NCBI GenBank assembly: GCA_003224905.1
Contig: QIAA01000165.1
Span: 1-54,384 of the forward strand
Direction of reading: 5' to 3'
Origin: Acidobacteriota bacterium
GTDB lineage: Bacteria > Acidobacteriota > Terriglobia > Terriglobales > Acidobacteriaceae
Length of the DNA stretch: 54,384 nucleotides
Shown here: positions 18,787 through 27,227 of the stretch, one piece after another
Numbering within the stretch: the first letter of the stretch is position 1
How the letters are laid out: each line of letters begins with the position of its first letter
Program-made: the position numbers and the translations under genes
Notes under the pieces: generated by a model
The model's input: the letters and a program-made list of their open reading frames with translations, nothing else
The model's database searches: none
What the model was told of the DNA's origin: nothing

Positions 18787-20046
18787 TTAATCAAGCCGGA
18801 TGCGGTCGGTATTGTCGTTGCGCGACATATCGGACAAGATCACCGTATCGCCTTGATGTAGCCCTTCAAGAACCTGGATCGAGTTCACCGAAGCGCGCCC
18901 AACTTTGACCGGCACGCGCACGGCGCCCTTGCCGTCCGCATCAAGTTTGAAAAGGCTGATTGTGCTGCTCTCCTGGCCAAATGCTGGGCGTCCGACGTAA
19001 AGCACGTCATCCAGTCGCTCGAGATCGACCGTTCCATCAACGCTCAAGTCCGGCCGCGCTCCTTTCGGCAACTCGCCGGTGAGCTTTACGTCGACGGTAA
19101 CGGTGCCGTTCTGCACCGCGGGATCCACGCGCGTTACGGCACCCGCGACGGTTCCGTTATGTGTGTCAACAAGCGCCGGTTGGCCGATCTGCACGTCGCG
19201 GGCTTGCGTTTCTGCAACCTTCAGCGCGGCCATCAGGTGATCCGGCTGAACGACTTTTGCCAACATCGCGCCCGGCAAGACATGCTGCCCAACCTGCAAT
19301 GGCAGGTCAACCAGAATACCTTCGATACCCGCGCGAACTCTTAATGCATCCAGTTGCTTGGCCTTGAGCTCCGAGAGCGCGCGGATCTGATCAACCCTGG
19401 CTTGTTGCTCGGCAATTTGCGATTCGATCGCCTTCTGGTTGATGTCCAGGCGCTCGCCCTCGATGTTGTTCCGGGTTGTGAGCTCGTCGGCTTTGCTCTT
19501 GGAGTTTTTGTACGCAAGGCCGGAGATCACTCCGAGATCGTAGAGCGCCTTGTCAGTCTCCGACTGGCGTTGCGCCTGGCTGTAATCTGCGGTCACGGTC
19601 GCCGCTCCAGCCTTCTGGTTCATCAGATCGCTTTGCAGCTTCACGTGCTGGCTCTGAAGCGCAGCTTCCGCGGCTTTCAACTGCAGCCTGGCGTCGAGTG
19701 CGGCCTGCTCGACTTGCGGGTTGCTCATCTCGAGCAGAATTGTGTCGGCCTGCACTTTCGAACCTGGAAGCATACGAATGCGCACAACTGTGGCCTCTGT
19801 CTCCGCGGGTATTTGACGGATGAACTCCTGGCTGGGAATCAGCGTGCCCAAACCGCGCACCTGGCGGAGCATGGAGCCGCGCTTCACGGTATCTGTCCAG
19901 ACGGTGCTGCGCTCTACTGTTGGAGCAGCAGGTTTGAGCCTTGAAACGCCGATTGTCACCAGGCCCAGGCAAATGATTCCGATCGTGACACCGATGATTT
20001 GCTTGCGCCTTTTCTGCCGCTTAAATTCGGGCCGAGCGATGTCCAT
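18787..20046 (-). CDS. HlyD/MacA-type periplasmic adaptor protein
   Basis: This 419-residue protein has a basic N-terminus, one TM anchor at about residues 17-37 (GVTIGIICLGLVTIGV), and a first lipoyl half with GSMLRQVRGLGTL. A long Ala/Gln-rich coiled-coil hairpin follows at about 105-245. The second lipoyl half is around residue 250 (GIEGILVDLPLQVGQHVLPG), then beta-barrel and membrane-proximal domains to the C-terminus. This is the membrane-fusion-protein architecture that links an inner-membrane transporter with a TolC channel. It is the first gene of the minus-strand operon and faces the tolC-type gene across a 407-bp divergent region. The partner assignment (ATPase plus permease array) is inferred from gene order. 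Confidence 0.94.
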   Translation of the reverse strand: MDIARPEFKRQKRRKQIIGVTIGIICLGLVTIGVSRLKPAAPTVERSTVWTDTVKRGSMLRQVRGLGTLIPSQEFIRQIPAETEATVVRIRMLPGSKVQADTILLEMSNPQVEQAALDARLQLKAAEAALQSQHVKLQSDLMNQKAGAATVTADYSQAQRQSETDKALYDLGVISGLAYKNSKSKADELTTRNNIEGERLDINQKAIESQIAEQQARVDQIRALSELKAKQLDALRVRAGIEGILVDLPLQVGQHVLPGAMLAKVVQPDHLMAALKVAETQARDVQIGQPALVDTHNGTVAGAVTRVDPAVQNGTVTVDVKLTGELPKGARPDLSVDGTVDLERLDDVLYVGRPAFGQESSTISLFKLDADGKGAVRVPVKVGRASVNSIQVLEGLHQGDTVILSDMSRNDNTDRIRLD

Positions 20047-20453
20047 CGCAAAAGATTAATGCAAACGCGTGGCCAGGCCGGAACTCGCGCCATCTGACTG
20101 AGCACGCAAGGACTAGAGGATTGAGAGCCAGGCTCTTGATTTCCGAAAGTGTTCGCGCATGGAATCGACTGTCCGGAAGTGAACAGGTGAGCTGACGATA
20201 AATTCGATCAGCCCGGCGTTTACGATGCAGTACTGGACGCTTCGCTCCACAGCGAGCCACAATGCAAGACCTCACATGTGGGCGATGACTTCTAAACACG
20301 GATCTTGAACCAAAAACGCTTGATTCCCACTATCATCTACAATGCAATACCTTGCGCTGCATATCTTTGCGGCGCGAATCCCACGCTTTGCATCTATAGA
20401 GGCTTCAAGAGGAACCAATAACAGCCTCGAGCGACAAGAAAGACCTGAGTGCG
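20047..20453. other. Divergent intergenic region between the two export operons
   Basis: These 407 bp separate the start of the adaptor gene (minus) from the start of the TolC-type gene (plus) and must contain both promoters. The stretch near 20300-20400 is less GC-rich than its surroundings. I do not see a pair of well-spaced -35/-10 boxes, a clear operator or a small gene I would defend. Open frames crossing it have no coding character. Confidence 0.6.
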
Positions 20454-21926
20454 ATGAAGCGATGCCGATCGCAGGCGAACCGATTCGCGGCGGTAATTAG
20501 CCTGTCTCTCATCATTGCGGAAATCGTAGCCGCACAGACCGGCCCTCCATACCAGGGCGGCTCACAGGCAGCGGAGAGCGCACCGGCTTCGCCCGGCATC
20601 ACTGCACCTGCAATCTCACAGCAGAATCCTTTCAGCGGCAGTGTTCCGCAGGGTAAAGCGACGGCGGAATCTATTCCTCTCTCATTCAAGGACGTCATCG
20701 ACCTCGGGCTGAAAAACAATCTCGGCCTGCTTCTGCAATCGGATGCGACGCTCGCAGCTCGCGGGCAGAAGTGGAAAGAACTCAGCGATCTATTGCCCAA
20801 CCTGAGCGGCGCAATCAGCGAAAACGCATCTCAGGTGAACCTTCAGGCACAAGGGATCAGGATTCCCGGAATACCGCCGGTCATCGGCCCGTTTGGATTT
20901 TTTGATGCGCGGCTCTATCTCAAGCAGTCGATTTTGAATCTTAAAGCCCTAGACCGCACCCGCGGCGCCCGGGCCAATGAGAAGGCGGCAGAGTATACAT
21001 ATAAGGATGCGCGCGACATCGTGGTGCTGGCGGTGGGGAATGCGTATCTGCAGGCACTTGCGGGTGCGGCGCGGGTAGACTCCGCGCAGGCGCAATTTGA
21101 GACGGCGCAGGCGCTCCATAACAAGGCAGTGGATCAGCTGAATGCAGGAGTCAGTCCGGCGATTGATTCGCTGCGCGCCAAAGTGCAGATGCAGTCGCGA
21201 GAGCAGCAGTTGATTGTGGCGAAGAATGATTATGCAAAGCAGAAGTTGGCGCTCGCTCGCGCGATCGGGTTGCCGGTGGCACAGGAATTCACACTGACGG
21301 ACGAGGCTCCCTACGAACCGCTTACCGCGATGGGACTGGAAGAGAGCCTGCGGCGGGCCTACCTTTCGCGCTCTGACTACCTGGCGGCGGTGCAGCAGGT
21401 GCGGGCGGCAGAACACTTTCGCCGCGCAGCCACGGCGGAACATTTTCCCGGTATCGATTTCTCCGGGAATTACGGGGACCTGGGCGTGAATCCCGGCAAT
21501 TCGCATGGCACCTTTCAGGTGAGCGGCATCCTTACCATCCCCATTTTTGCAGGAGGAAAGACACACGCAGACGTTCTGCAGGCGGAAGCCACGTTACGCC
21601 AGAACCGGCAACAGCTGGAGAATCTCCGAGAGCAGATTGAATACGAGATCCGCACCGCGCTGCTCGACCTGGAAGCCGCCAGCGAGCAGGTACGCGTGGC
21701 ACAAAGCTCCGTAGATCTTGCGAATCAGACTTTGACCCAGGCCCGCGACAGGTTTACGGCGGGAGTCACCGACAACCTGGAAGTCGTGCAGGCACAGGAA
21801 AGCGTAGCATCTGCGAATGAGAGCTATATCTCCAGCCTGTATGCTCATAATCTGGCAAAAGTCTCGCTTGCGCGCGCGATAGGATTCGCGGAACAAGGCG
21901 TACGGCAGTATTTGCAGAGTCATTAA
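20454..21926 (+). CDS. TolC-family outer-membrane efflux channel
   Basis: This 490-residue protein has an N-terminal signal sequence (hydrophobic stretch around residues 12-26, cleavage likely after VAAQ). It has the two-fold outer-membrane efflux protein repeat. The first half includes SFKDVIDLGLKNNLGLLLQ; the second begins around ESLRRAYLSRSDYLAA and contains GILTIPIFAGGKTHADVLQA, the usual strand/helix boundary motif of TolC homologues. It forms the trimeric exit duct of tripartite exporters. The stop is 1 nt before the EmrA-type gene, so the three plus-strand genes form an operon. The adaptor, ATPase and permease operon starts on the opposite strand, so this channel may also serve that system. 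Confidence 0.95.
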   Translation: MKRCRSQANRFAAVISLSLIIAEIVAAQTGPPYQGGSQAAESAPASPGITAPAISQQNPFSGSVPQGKATAESIPLSFKDVIDLGLKNNLGLLLQSDATLAARGQKWKELSDLLPNLSGAISENASQVNLQAQGIRIPGIPPVIGPFGFFDARLYLKQSILNLKALDRTRGARANEKAAEYTYKDARDIVVLAVGNAYLQALAGAARVDSAQAQFETAQALHNKAVDQLNAGVSPAIDSLRAKVQMQSREQQLIVAKNDYAKQKLALARAIGLPVAQEFTLTDEAPYEPLTAMGLEESLRRAYLSRSDYLAAVQQVRAAEHFRRAATAEHFPGIDFSGNYGDLGVNPGNSHGTFQVSGILTIPIFAGGKTHADVLQAEATLRQNRQQLENLREQIEYEIRTALLDLEAASEQVRVAQSSVDLANQTLTQARDRFTAGVTDNLEVVQAQESVASANESYISSLYAHNLAKVSLARAIGFAEQGVRQYLQSH

Positions 21927-21927
21927 T

Positions 21928-23199
21928 ATGGACCCGACAACTGAAACCCCGGTGCACGAAGCCCCTCCAGCCGAGGAGCACGCGCACGCTCCGCTTCCGG
22001 CCTCCGACCGAGATCTGCGCTGGAGAAGAATTCGCTCCCGCGATCCGCGGTTTCGCGTCGCACTGATCATTGGCGCGATTGTGTTGCTTGTCGTCGGGGC
22101 CTTTCTGTGGCGCTATTTCACAAGCTACGAATCCACGGATGACGCGCAGATAGACGGACATCTGAATTCCATCAGCCCGCGTGTTAGTGGGCATGTGGTG
22201 AAACTGCTCGTGACGGATAACCAATATGTAGATGCGGGGACACCGCTGGTGCAAGTTGATCCGCGCGATTATCAGATCGCCGTAGACCGCGCCCGAGCTG
22301 ACTACAACGACGCCCTGGCACAGGCGGAGGCAGCCCGCACGAATGTTCCCATAACCACAGTCAGCACGGGAAGCCAGGTGAGCGGCGCGCAAGCCGATGT
22401 GGAGGGCGCGAGAGCGGGGGTTTCGGCGGCGCGGCAACAGTTCGACGCAGCCAAGGCGCAACTTCAACAGGCTGTGGCCAACGATATCAAGGCACAAAAC
22501 GACCTTGGGCGCTACAAGCAACTAGTAGATAAACAGGAAATCTCTCATCAACAGTACGACCAGGTCGTAGCCGCTGCTAAGGCCAGTGCTGCCTCAGTAG
22601 ACGCGGCACGTGCCGCCGCTGCAGCCGCCGAACAGCAGGTCTCGCAGGCGCAGAGCAAGCTTGCGACAGCGGAAGCCAATTTGCGCGCAGCCGGCACCGG
22701 CCCGCAACAGGTGGCTGCAATCGAGGCGCGCGCCAAAGCGGCCGAGGCGCAAGCGATGCGCGCCCGGGCACAACTGGAGCAGGCGAGACTCAATCTGCAA
22801 TACGCAACCATCGTCGCTCCGGTGAACGGCGTCGTGACCAACCGCACCGTGGAAGTTGGTCACAACGTCCAGATCGGGCAGGAGCTGATGAGGATCATCA
22901 ACCTCGACGACATCTGGGTCACCGCCAACTTCAAAGAGACGCAGCTCAAGACGATGAAAGTCGGGCAGCCCGTGACCATTCACGTGGACATGAACGACCG
23001 CGACTACAAAGGACACGTGCAGAGTGTCGCAGGCGCGAGCGGTTCCATCACCAGCTTGCTGCCTCCTGAGAATGCCACGGGAAATTATGTGAAGGTAGTG
23101 CAGCGTATTCCCGTCAAAATCACTTTCGATCAGGGCGAAACGCGGGAACACGTGCTGCGCCCCGGGATGTCGGTCGTACCTAAGGTCTGGATTCGATGA
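21928..23199 (+). CDS. EmrA-type HlyD-family adaptor
   Basis: This is a 423-residue membrane-fusion protein. A His/Glu/Pro-rich cytoplasmic start is followed by a TM helix at about 47-67 (LIIGAIVLLVVGAFLWRYF). The EmrA hallmark YESTDDAQIDGHLNSISPRV comes next, then VSGHVVKLLVTDNQYVDAG of the lipoyl domain. A very Ala-rich coiled coil spans about 115-285. The sequence APVNGVVTNRTVEVGHNVQIG closes the lipoyl domain, and a beta-barrel domain ends the protein. It should connect the DHA2 transporter encoded next with the TolC channel encoded before. The gene starts 1 nt after the preceding stop and overlaps the next gene by ATGA. Confidence 0.95.
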   Translation: MDPTTETPVHEAPPAEEHAHAPLPASDRDLRWRRIRSRDPRFRVALIIGAIVLLVVGAFLWRYFTSYESTDDAQIDGHLNSISPRVSGHVVKLLVTDNQYVDAGTPLVQVDPRDYQIAVDRARADYNDALAQAEAARTNVPITTVSTGSQVSGAQADVEGARAGVSAARQQFDAAKAQLQQAVANDIKAQNDLGRYKQLVDKQEISHQQYDQVVAAAKASAASVDAARAAAAAAEQQVSQAQSKLATAEANLRAAGTGPQQVAAIEARAKAAEAQAMRARAQLEQARLNLQYATIVAPVNGVVTNRTVEVGHNVQIGQELMRIINLDDIWVTANFKETQLKTMKVGQPVTIHVDMNDRDYKGHVQSVAGASGSITSLLPPENATGNYVKVVQRIPVKITFDQGETREHVLRPGMSVVPKVWIR

Positions 23200-24785
23200 G
23201 CTCGGCGGCGCTGACCATGAACGGCGCCGACGAGTGGCGTCCCGCAGTTAATCCGTGGATTATTGCTCTCGCGGTCACTCTGGCGACGTTCATGGAGGTG
23301 CTGGATACCAGCATCGCCAACGTCGCTTTGCCGCATATCGCCGGCAGTCTTTCCGCGGGTACGGACGAAAGCACCTGGGTTCTCACTTCCTACCTCGTCT
23401 CCAATGCAATTGTTCTGCCGCTGAGTGGCTGGCTCTCTTCCATCGTAGGACGCAAACGCTTTTACATGGGCTGCGTCATGCTGTTCACCATCAGTTCGTT
23501 CCTGTGCGGATTGGCTCCAAACCTGCCGATGCTGATCTTTTTTCGCGTGCTGCAAGGGGCCGGTGGAGGCGGACTGCAACCCAGCGAGCAGGCGATCCTC
23601 GCCGACACGTTTCCTCCCGCAAAGCGTGGTATGGCGTTTGCGGTTTACGGTGTGGCCGTCGTCATGGCGCCTGCGATCGGTCCAACGTTAGGCGGCTGGA
23701 TCACAGACAATTACACCTGGCGCTGGATTTTCTTCGTAAACATTCCCGTGGGAATCGTTTCCTTGCTCTTGACTTCCCGCCTGATTCAGGATCCGCCGTA
23801 CTTCCGTCGCCGGCAGCTCTCGGAATTGAAGATCGACTACGTGGGCCTCGGCTTCGTGGCCGTGGGTCTGGGAACGCTGCAAGTCGTCCTGGATAAGGGG
23901 CAGCGTGAGGACTGGTTTGAATCGCACTGGATTCTGGCCCTGTCGCTGATCTCGGTGGCGTCGTTGCTGTTCGTACTCCTCTGGGAGTGGTACCAAAAGG
24001 ATCCGATTATCGAATTGCACTTATTCAAGGACCGGACCTTCGCCTCGGCAAATTTCATGATGTTCCTGTTGGGTTTTGCTCTGCTTGGCAGCACCCTCTT
24101 GCTTCCGCTATTCATGCAGACCCTGCTTGGCTACACAGCCGAACAGGCCGGTATGGGCCTCTCGCCGGGTGGATTCGCAATTATGGTGCTTATGCCATTG
24201 GTGGGTTTCCTGCTAGGCCGCTATGACGCTCGCAGGCTGATGATTTTCGGTCTCGTGGTGCTTTCGTTCTCTTTGTTTCACATGACGAACTTCGACTTAG
24301 GTGTGGATTTCCGGACAGTGGTGATCGCCCGCATGATTCAAGCGGTCGGCTTGGCATTCTTGTTTGTACCTATCAACACCGCTGCCTACGCCTATCTGCC
24401 ACGCGAGAAAAATAATGCTGCTTCAGGCTTGATGAACCTGGCGCGAAACATTGGTGGGAGCGTGGGTATTTCGGTCGTGACTACGATGCTGGCGCGCCGG
24501 GCCCAGCATCATCAGGTCAATCTTGCCGGCCACCTCTCGCCCGGCAATCCGCGGTTCCAGAGCATGCTCCAGGGCATGACGCAGACGCTGCAGGCGCGAG
24601 GGTTCTCTCCCACGGATGCCATGCACAAAGCTTACGGATTGCTGCAAGGCACGCTGTTTCGGCAGGCAAATATGCTGGCCTATATTGACTGTTTCTGGCT
24701 GCTCGGAGTCGCGACTTTAGGAATGATTCCACTCGTATTCCTCATGAAGAAGACGGGTCCCGGCAGCAGAATGCCAGTTCACTAG
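23196..24785 (+). CDS. EmrB/QacA-type (DHA2) MFS drug exporter
   Basis: This 529-residue transporter has 14 predicted TM helices. Characteristic motifs are MEVLDTSIANVALPHIAGSL in TM1, GWLSSIVGRKRFY (MFS motif A, loop 2-3), and RVLQGAGGGGLQPSEQAIL in TM4. The motif-C region reads AVYGVAVVMAPAIGPTLGGW in TM5. It exports hydrophobic compounds using the proton gradient; the actual substrate is unknown. It overlaps the adaptor gene by 4 nt and completes a TolC-EmrA-EmrB tripartite set. No MarR- or TetR-type regulator is encoded next to it, which is unusual for such operons. Confidence 0.95.
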   Translation: MSSAALTMNGADEWRPAVNPWIIALAVTLATFMEVLDTSIANVALPHIAGSLSAGTDESTWVLTSYLVSNAIVLPLSGWLSSIVGRKRFYMGCVMLFTISSFLCGLAPNLPMLIFFRVLQGAGGGGLQPSEQAILADTFPPAKRGMAFAVYGVAVVMAPAIGPTLGGWITDNYTWRWIFFVNIPVGIVSLLLTSRLIQDPPYFRRRQLSELKIDYVGLGFVAVGLGTLQVVLDKGQREDWFESHWILALSLISVASLLFVLLWEWYQKDPIIELHLFKDRTFASANFMMFLLGFALLGSTLLLPLFMQTLLGYTAEQAGMGLSPGGFAIMVLMPLVGFLLGRYDARRLMIFGLVVLSFSLFHMTNFDLGVDFRTVVIARMIQAVGLAFLFVPINTAAYAYLPREKNNAASGLMNLARNIGGSVGISVVTTMLARRAQHHQVNLAGHLSPGNPRFQSMLQGMTQTLQARGFSPTDAMHKAYGLLQGTLFRQANMLAYIDCFWLLGVATLGMIPLVFLMKKTGPGSRMPVH

Positions 24786-24873
24786 CCACATTGCTCCAGG
24801 GATGCGATCGCCGGAAACGTTGGGCTTCCACCCACAAAACGTCACGAATAGTGAATAATATTAATTAGGGCCG

Positions 24874-25512
24874 ATGTACCGGATACTCACCATTGAACGC
24901 GAGTTTGGCTGCGGCGCCGGCGACATTGCCGAGGTTCTCGCACGCCGGCTCGGGTGGAAGCTTTGGGATCGGGCTTTGACCCAGGAAATCGCAAAGACGG
25001 CGGACGTCGATCCTTCCGCCGTGGCAATCTGCGATGAGCGCTGTGACAGCACGTTTCACAGGCTCGCGAAAGTATTCTGGCGAGGAAGCTATGAACGCAG
25101 CATGCCACTTTCGGGCACGGAGCCTTTCGATGCCGATCGCTTCGTCGCGGTCGGAGAGCAGGTCATGGGAAGGATCGCGGAAAGCGGAGAATGCGTCATC
25201 GTGGGGCGGGGTGCTCCTTACTTTTTGCGAGAGCGGCACGACGTGTTCAGCGTTTTCCTCTACGCGCCTCGCGCCGAGAAGCTGCGCCGGCTGCGTCGTA
25301 TCGGTAAGAGTGAAAGCGAAGCCGAAGAGATGGTGGACACGATCGACCGTGAACGCATTGAGTTCGTTAAACACTACTTCAACGCCGATTGGCCGACCCG
25401 CTCGCTCTATCACATGATGATCAACACCGCCATTGGAGACGAGAACGTTATCTCCACCATTCTGAAAACCATGAACAGCTTTGAGGCGACGCCCGCCAAG
25501 TCGCTTGCCTGA
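24874..25512 (+). CDS. Cytidylate-kinase-like family protein
   Basis: This 212-residue protein belongs to the cytidylate-kinase-like P-loop family (AAK6-like). The N-terminal ITIEREFGCGAGDIAEVLA is the family's modified P-loop, which replaces the classical GxxxxGKS. GECVIVGRGAPYFL and YAPRAEKLRRLRRIGKSE mark the core strand and the nucleotide-binding lid region. A nucleotide-binding or kinase role is known for the fold; the true substrate of this branch is not established, so I do not call it Cmk. It stands 88 nt after the emrB-type gene and convergent with the rhodanese gene. An in-frame start is supported by the immediate MYRILTIER strand; no strong ribosome binding site is visible. Confidence 0.88.
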   Translation: MYRILTIEREFGCGAGDIAEVLARRLGWKLWDRALTQEIAKTADVDPSAVAICDERCDSTFHRLAKVFWRGSYERSMPLSGTEPFDADRFVAVGEQVMGRIAESGECVIVGRGAPYFLRERHDVFSVFLYAPRAEKLRRLRRIGKSESEAEEMVDTIDRERIEFVKHYFNADWPTRSLYHMMINTAIGDENVISTILKTMNSFEATPAKSLA

Positions 25513-25557
25513 CGGATGGGACTGGTGTAGGGCGGCGGGAGGCTGACGGGATCACAT

Positions 25558-25929
25558 CTACTCCCGTGTGAATGGGTATCCTTTTTCGCGCCAGCCGCGG
25601 ACTCCTCCATCCATTGAGAGCACATTCGTATAACCCATCTTCTGCAAATTGTCGGCCGCCAACGCAGAGCGAAATCCGCCGCCACAATAAAGCACCACGG
25701 CCGAGTTAAGATCGGGAACCCGGACCTCGATGTCACGTTCGATGACGCCTTTGCCCAGATGAATTGCGCCGGGAAGATGGTCTTTCGCGTATTCGCTCTC
25801 CTCACGCACATCGACGAGCAGAAGTTTCTCGCCGCTATCGAGCTTGTCCTTGACGTCATCAACGCTCACTTCCCGAATCCGCTTGCGGGCGTCATCCACG
25901 ATTTTTAAAAAACGAGGCGAATGTTGCAT
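25558..25929 (-). CDS. Single-domain rhodanese-like protein
   Basis: This is a 123-residue cytoplasmic protein. After a short helical lead (MQHSPRFLKIVDDARKRI) comes one complete rhodanese domain: LLLVDVREESEYAKDHLPGA, then the active-site loop VLYCGGGFRSA with the catalytic Cys82, and ending SMDGGVRGWREKGYP. The six-residue loop after the Cys (GGGFRS) has the length of sulfurtransferases rather than of Cdc25-like phosphatases. The sulfur donor and acceptor are unknown. It is convergent with the cytidylate-kinase-like gene and 46 nt downstream of the DUF1349 gene, possibly in a two-gene unit with it. Confidence 0.93.
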   Translation of the reverse strand: MQHSPRFLKIVDDARKRIREVSVDDVKDKLDSGEKLLLVDVREESEYAKDHLPGAIHLGKGVIERDIEVRVPDLNSAVVLYCGGGFRSALAADNLQKMGYTNVLSMDGGVRGWREKGYPFTRE

Positions 25930-25975
25930 GGCTTGCTCCTGAACAATTAATCTCCGTGTCCGTAAATTGTAGCGA

Positions 25976-26641
25976 TCAGGCTTGGGAAAGTTTCAAACCC
26001 TCAAATGTCGCTTCAAATCCCTTGCCTTCCGGCGACGCGCACATAATCCCAACCTCGGCCGGACGCCCGGGAACGAAATAGCCCTGGCGCACAGAAATGT
26101 ATTTCTGGCCATTCAATGAGCAGAGAGTTTCGAGAGAGTCACGCTTTCGCACTGCACGCCACCACACCGCTGAGTCGCCGGAGAGATCATTCATTGTCGA
26201 CCAATCGGAAAATTCCCTCGTAAAGACGACACTGGCATGGCGCACTCCGTCCACCAACTCGGTACCGCACTTCATCCAGTTCTCGGCGTCCAGACGGACC
26301 ATGAGCCCGGCCTGGTCGTATAGATCATGGTAGGTTCCGCCGATCCTGGCCTCGAAAGTGAAATCGCCGTTCACAGGTAAGTGAAAAAAGTGACCGTTGT
26401 CCGTTACGTAACCATAGAAAGTTTTGCGCCAAAAATCAGTTTTCGATGTAGAGCGTACCGTAATTCGTCCACCCGAAACGTTCGACCACTCGGGCTCGTT
26501 CATCCACTTCATGCGACTGATCAAATCTGACTCAGGAGTGGACGATGGGGACTCGGCTAGCAGTGAACTCGCGCTGCACGCGAGCGCCAGTCCTCCCGCA
26601 CTCGAGAGTTGGGCCATGAATCCGCGACGGGTTGTGCGCAT
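25976..26641 (-). CDS. Tat-exported DUF1349 protein
   Basis: This 221-residue protein begins MRTTRRGFMAQLSS, a twin-arginine signal with a following hydrophobic segment to about residue 30. The mature part matches the DUF1349 family: FWRKTFYGYVTDNGHFFHL, DLYDQAGLMVRLDAENWMKC and VFTREFSDWS are the recognisable strands of its concanavalin-like beta-sandwich. Members are thought to be carbohydrate-binding or lectin-like, but no activity is established for this one. Unlike most members it carries a Tat signal, so it is predicted to be exported folded. It is divergent from the small secreted protein gene at 26734. Confidence 0.88.
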   Translation of the reverse strand: MRTTRRGFMAQLSSAGGLALACSASSLLAESPSSTPESDLISRMKWMNEPEWSNVSGGRITVRSTSKTDFWRKTFYGYVTDNGHFFHLPVNGDFTFEARIGGTYHDLYDQAGLMVRLDAENWMKCGTELVDGVRHASVVFTREFSDWSTMNDLSGDSAVWWRAVRKRDSLETLCSLNGQKYISVRQGYFVPGRPAEVGIMCASPEGKGFEATFEGLKLSQA

Positions 26642-26733
26642 ACGGCCTCCGACGCAGATCGTAACTGAGCGTGGTTTTCCGGCGCAAACCGAACCTGGAT
26701 TGCATCTTGGAGCGCGTTGCCCTCTTCCCCATA

Positions 26734-27168
26734 ATGGGCAACGTGAGGATTGCTCGCGTTGGCTTGTGTGTTTTTCTCGCGCTCGGGCTGCTGCTCGCCC
26801 AGGCGTCAGCCCGAAGCAGAACGATTGTCCCTGCTGTTTATGATCCCGATTACATCAGCGCTCTCGCTGCTGCTAACCACTTTCTCCATGCCTGGCAGAA
26901 CGAAGACCACGAAACCAGCCTCATAATGCTTACCGACACAGCCAAGCAACACACCTCCGAAGAAGGCCTGCAAGAATTTTTCTCTGGTGGCGCCAAGGCG
27001 GCGTTTGAAATTGGCCGTGGCAGTAAACTGAAGGCGGGCCGGTACGTATTTCCCATCACTTTGTTCGCGCTCGAACCCGACCTAAGAAAGTCTGTTCATC
27101 CACACTACACCCGGATCATCGTGACCAGGGCTGGTAAAGACGACTGGGCGATAGATAAACTTCCCTAA
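26734..27168 (+). CDS. Small secreted protein of unknown function
   Basis: I do not recognise a family. I start it at MGNVRIARVGLCVFLALG (26734) because this gives a compact signal peptide ending near QASARS; an upstream in-frame ATG at 26671 would put 21 extra residues before it. The mature part is about 118 residues: AALAAANHFLHAWQNEDHET and SEEGLQEFFSG look like a SnoaL/NTF2-like helical start, followed by strands ending GKDDWAIDKLP. A cone-shaped NTF2-like fold is a guess from this pattern. It lies between a divergent DUF1349 gene and the fadN-type gene. Confidence 0.65.
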   Translation: MGNVRIARVGLCVFLALGLLLAQASARSRTIVPAVYDPDYISALAAANHFLHAWQNEDHETSLIMLTDTAKQHTSEEGLQEFFSGGAKAAFEIGRGSKLKAGRYVFPITLFALEPDLRKSVHPHYTRIIVTRAGKDDWAIDKLP

Positions 27169-27227
27169 AAGCAAGCTTGGGCGCATACGGAACCGAAGTC
27201 GACGTGTGATTACGAACCGCTCTGAAA

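Noticed and set aside
20021..20299. 92-codon minus-strand frame in the divergent gap
   Set aside because: It overlaps the adaptor start, is Arg/Cys/His-rich without pattern, and has no ribosome binding site.
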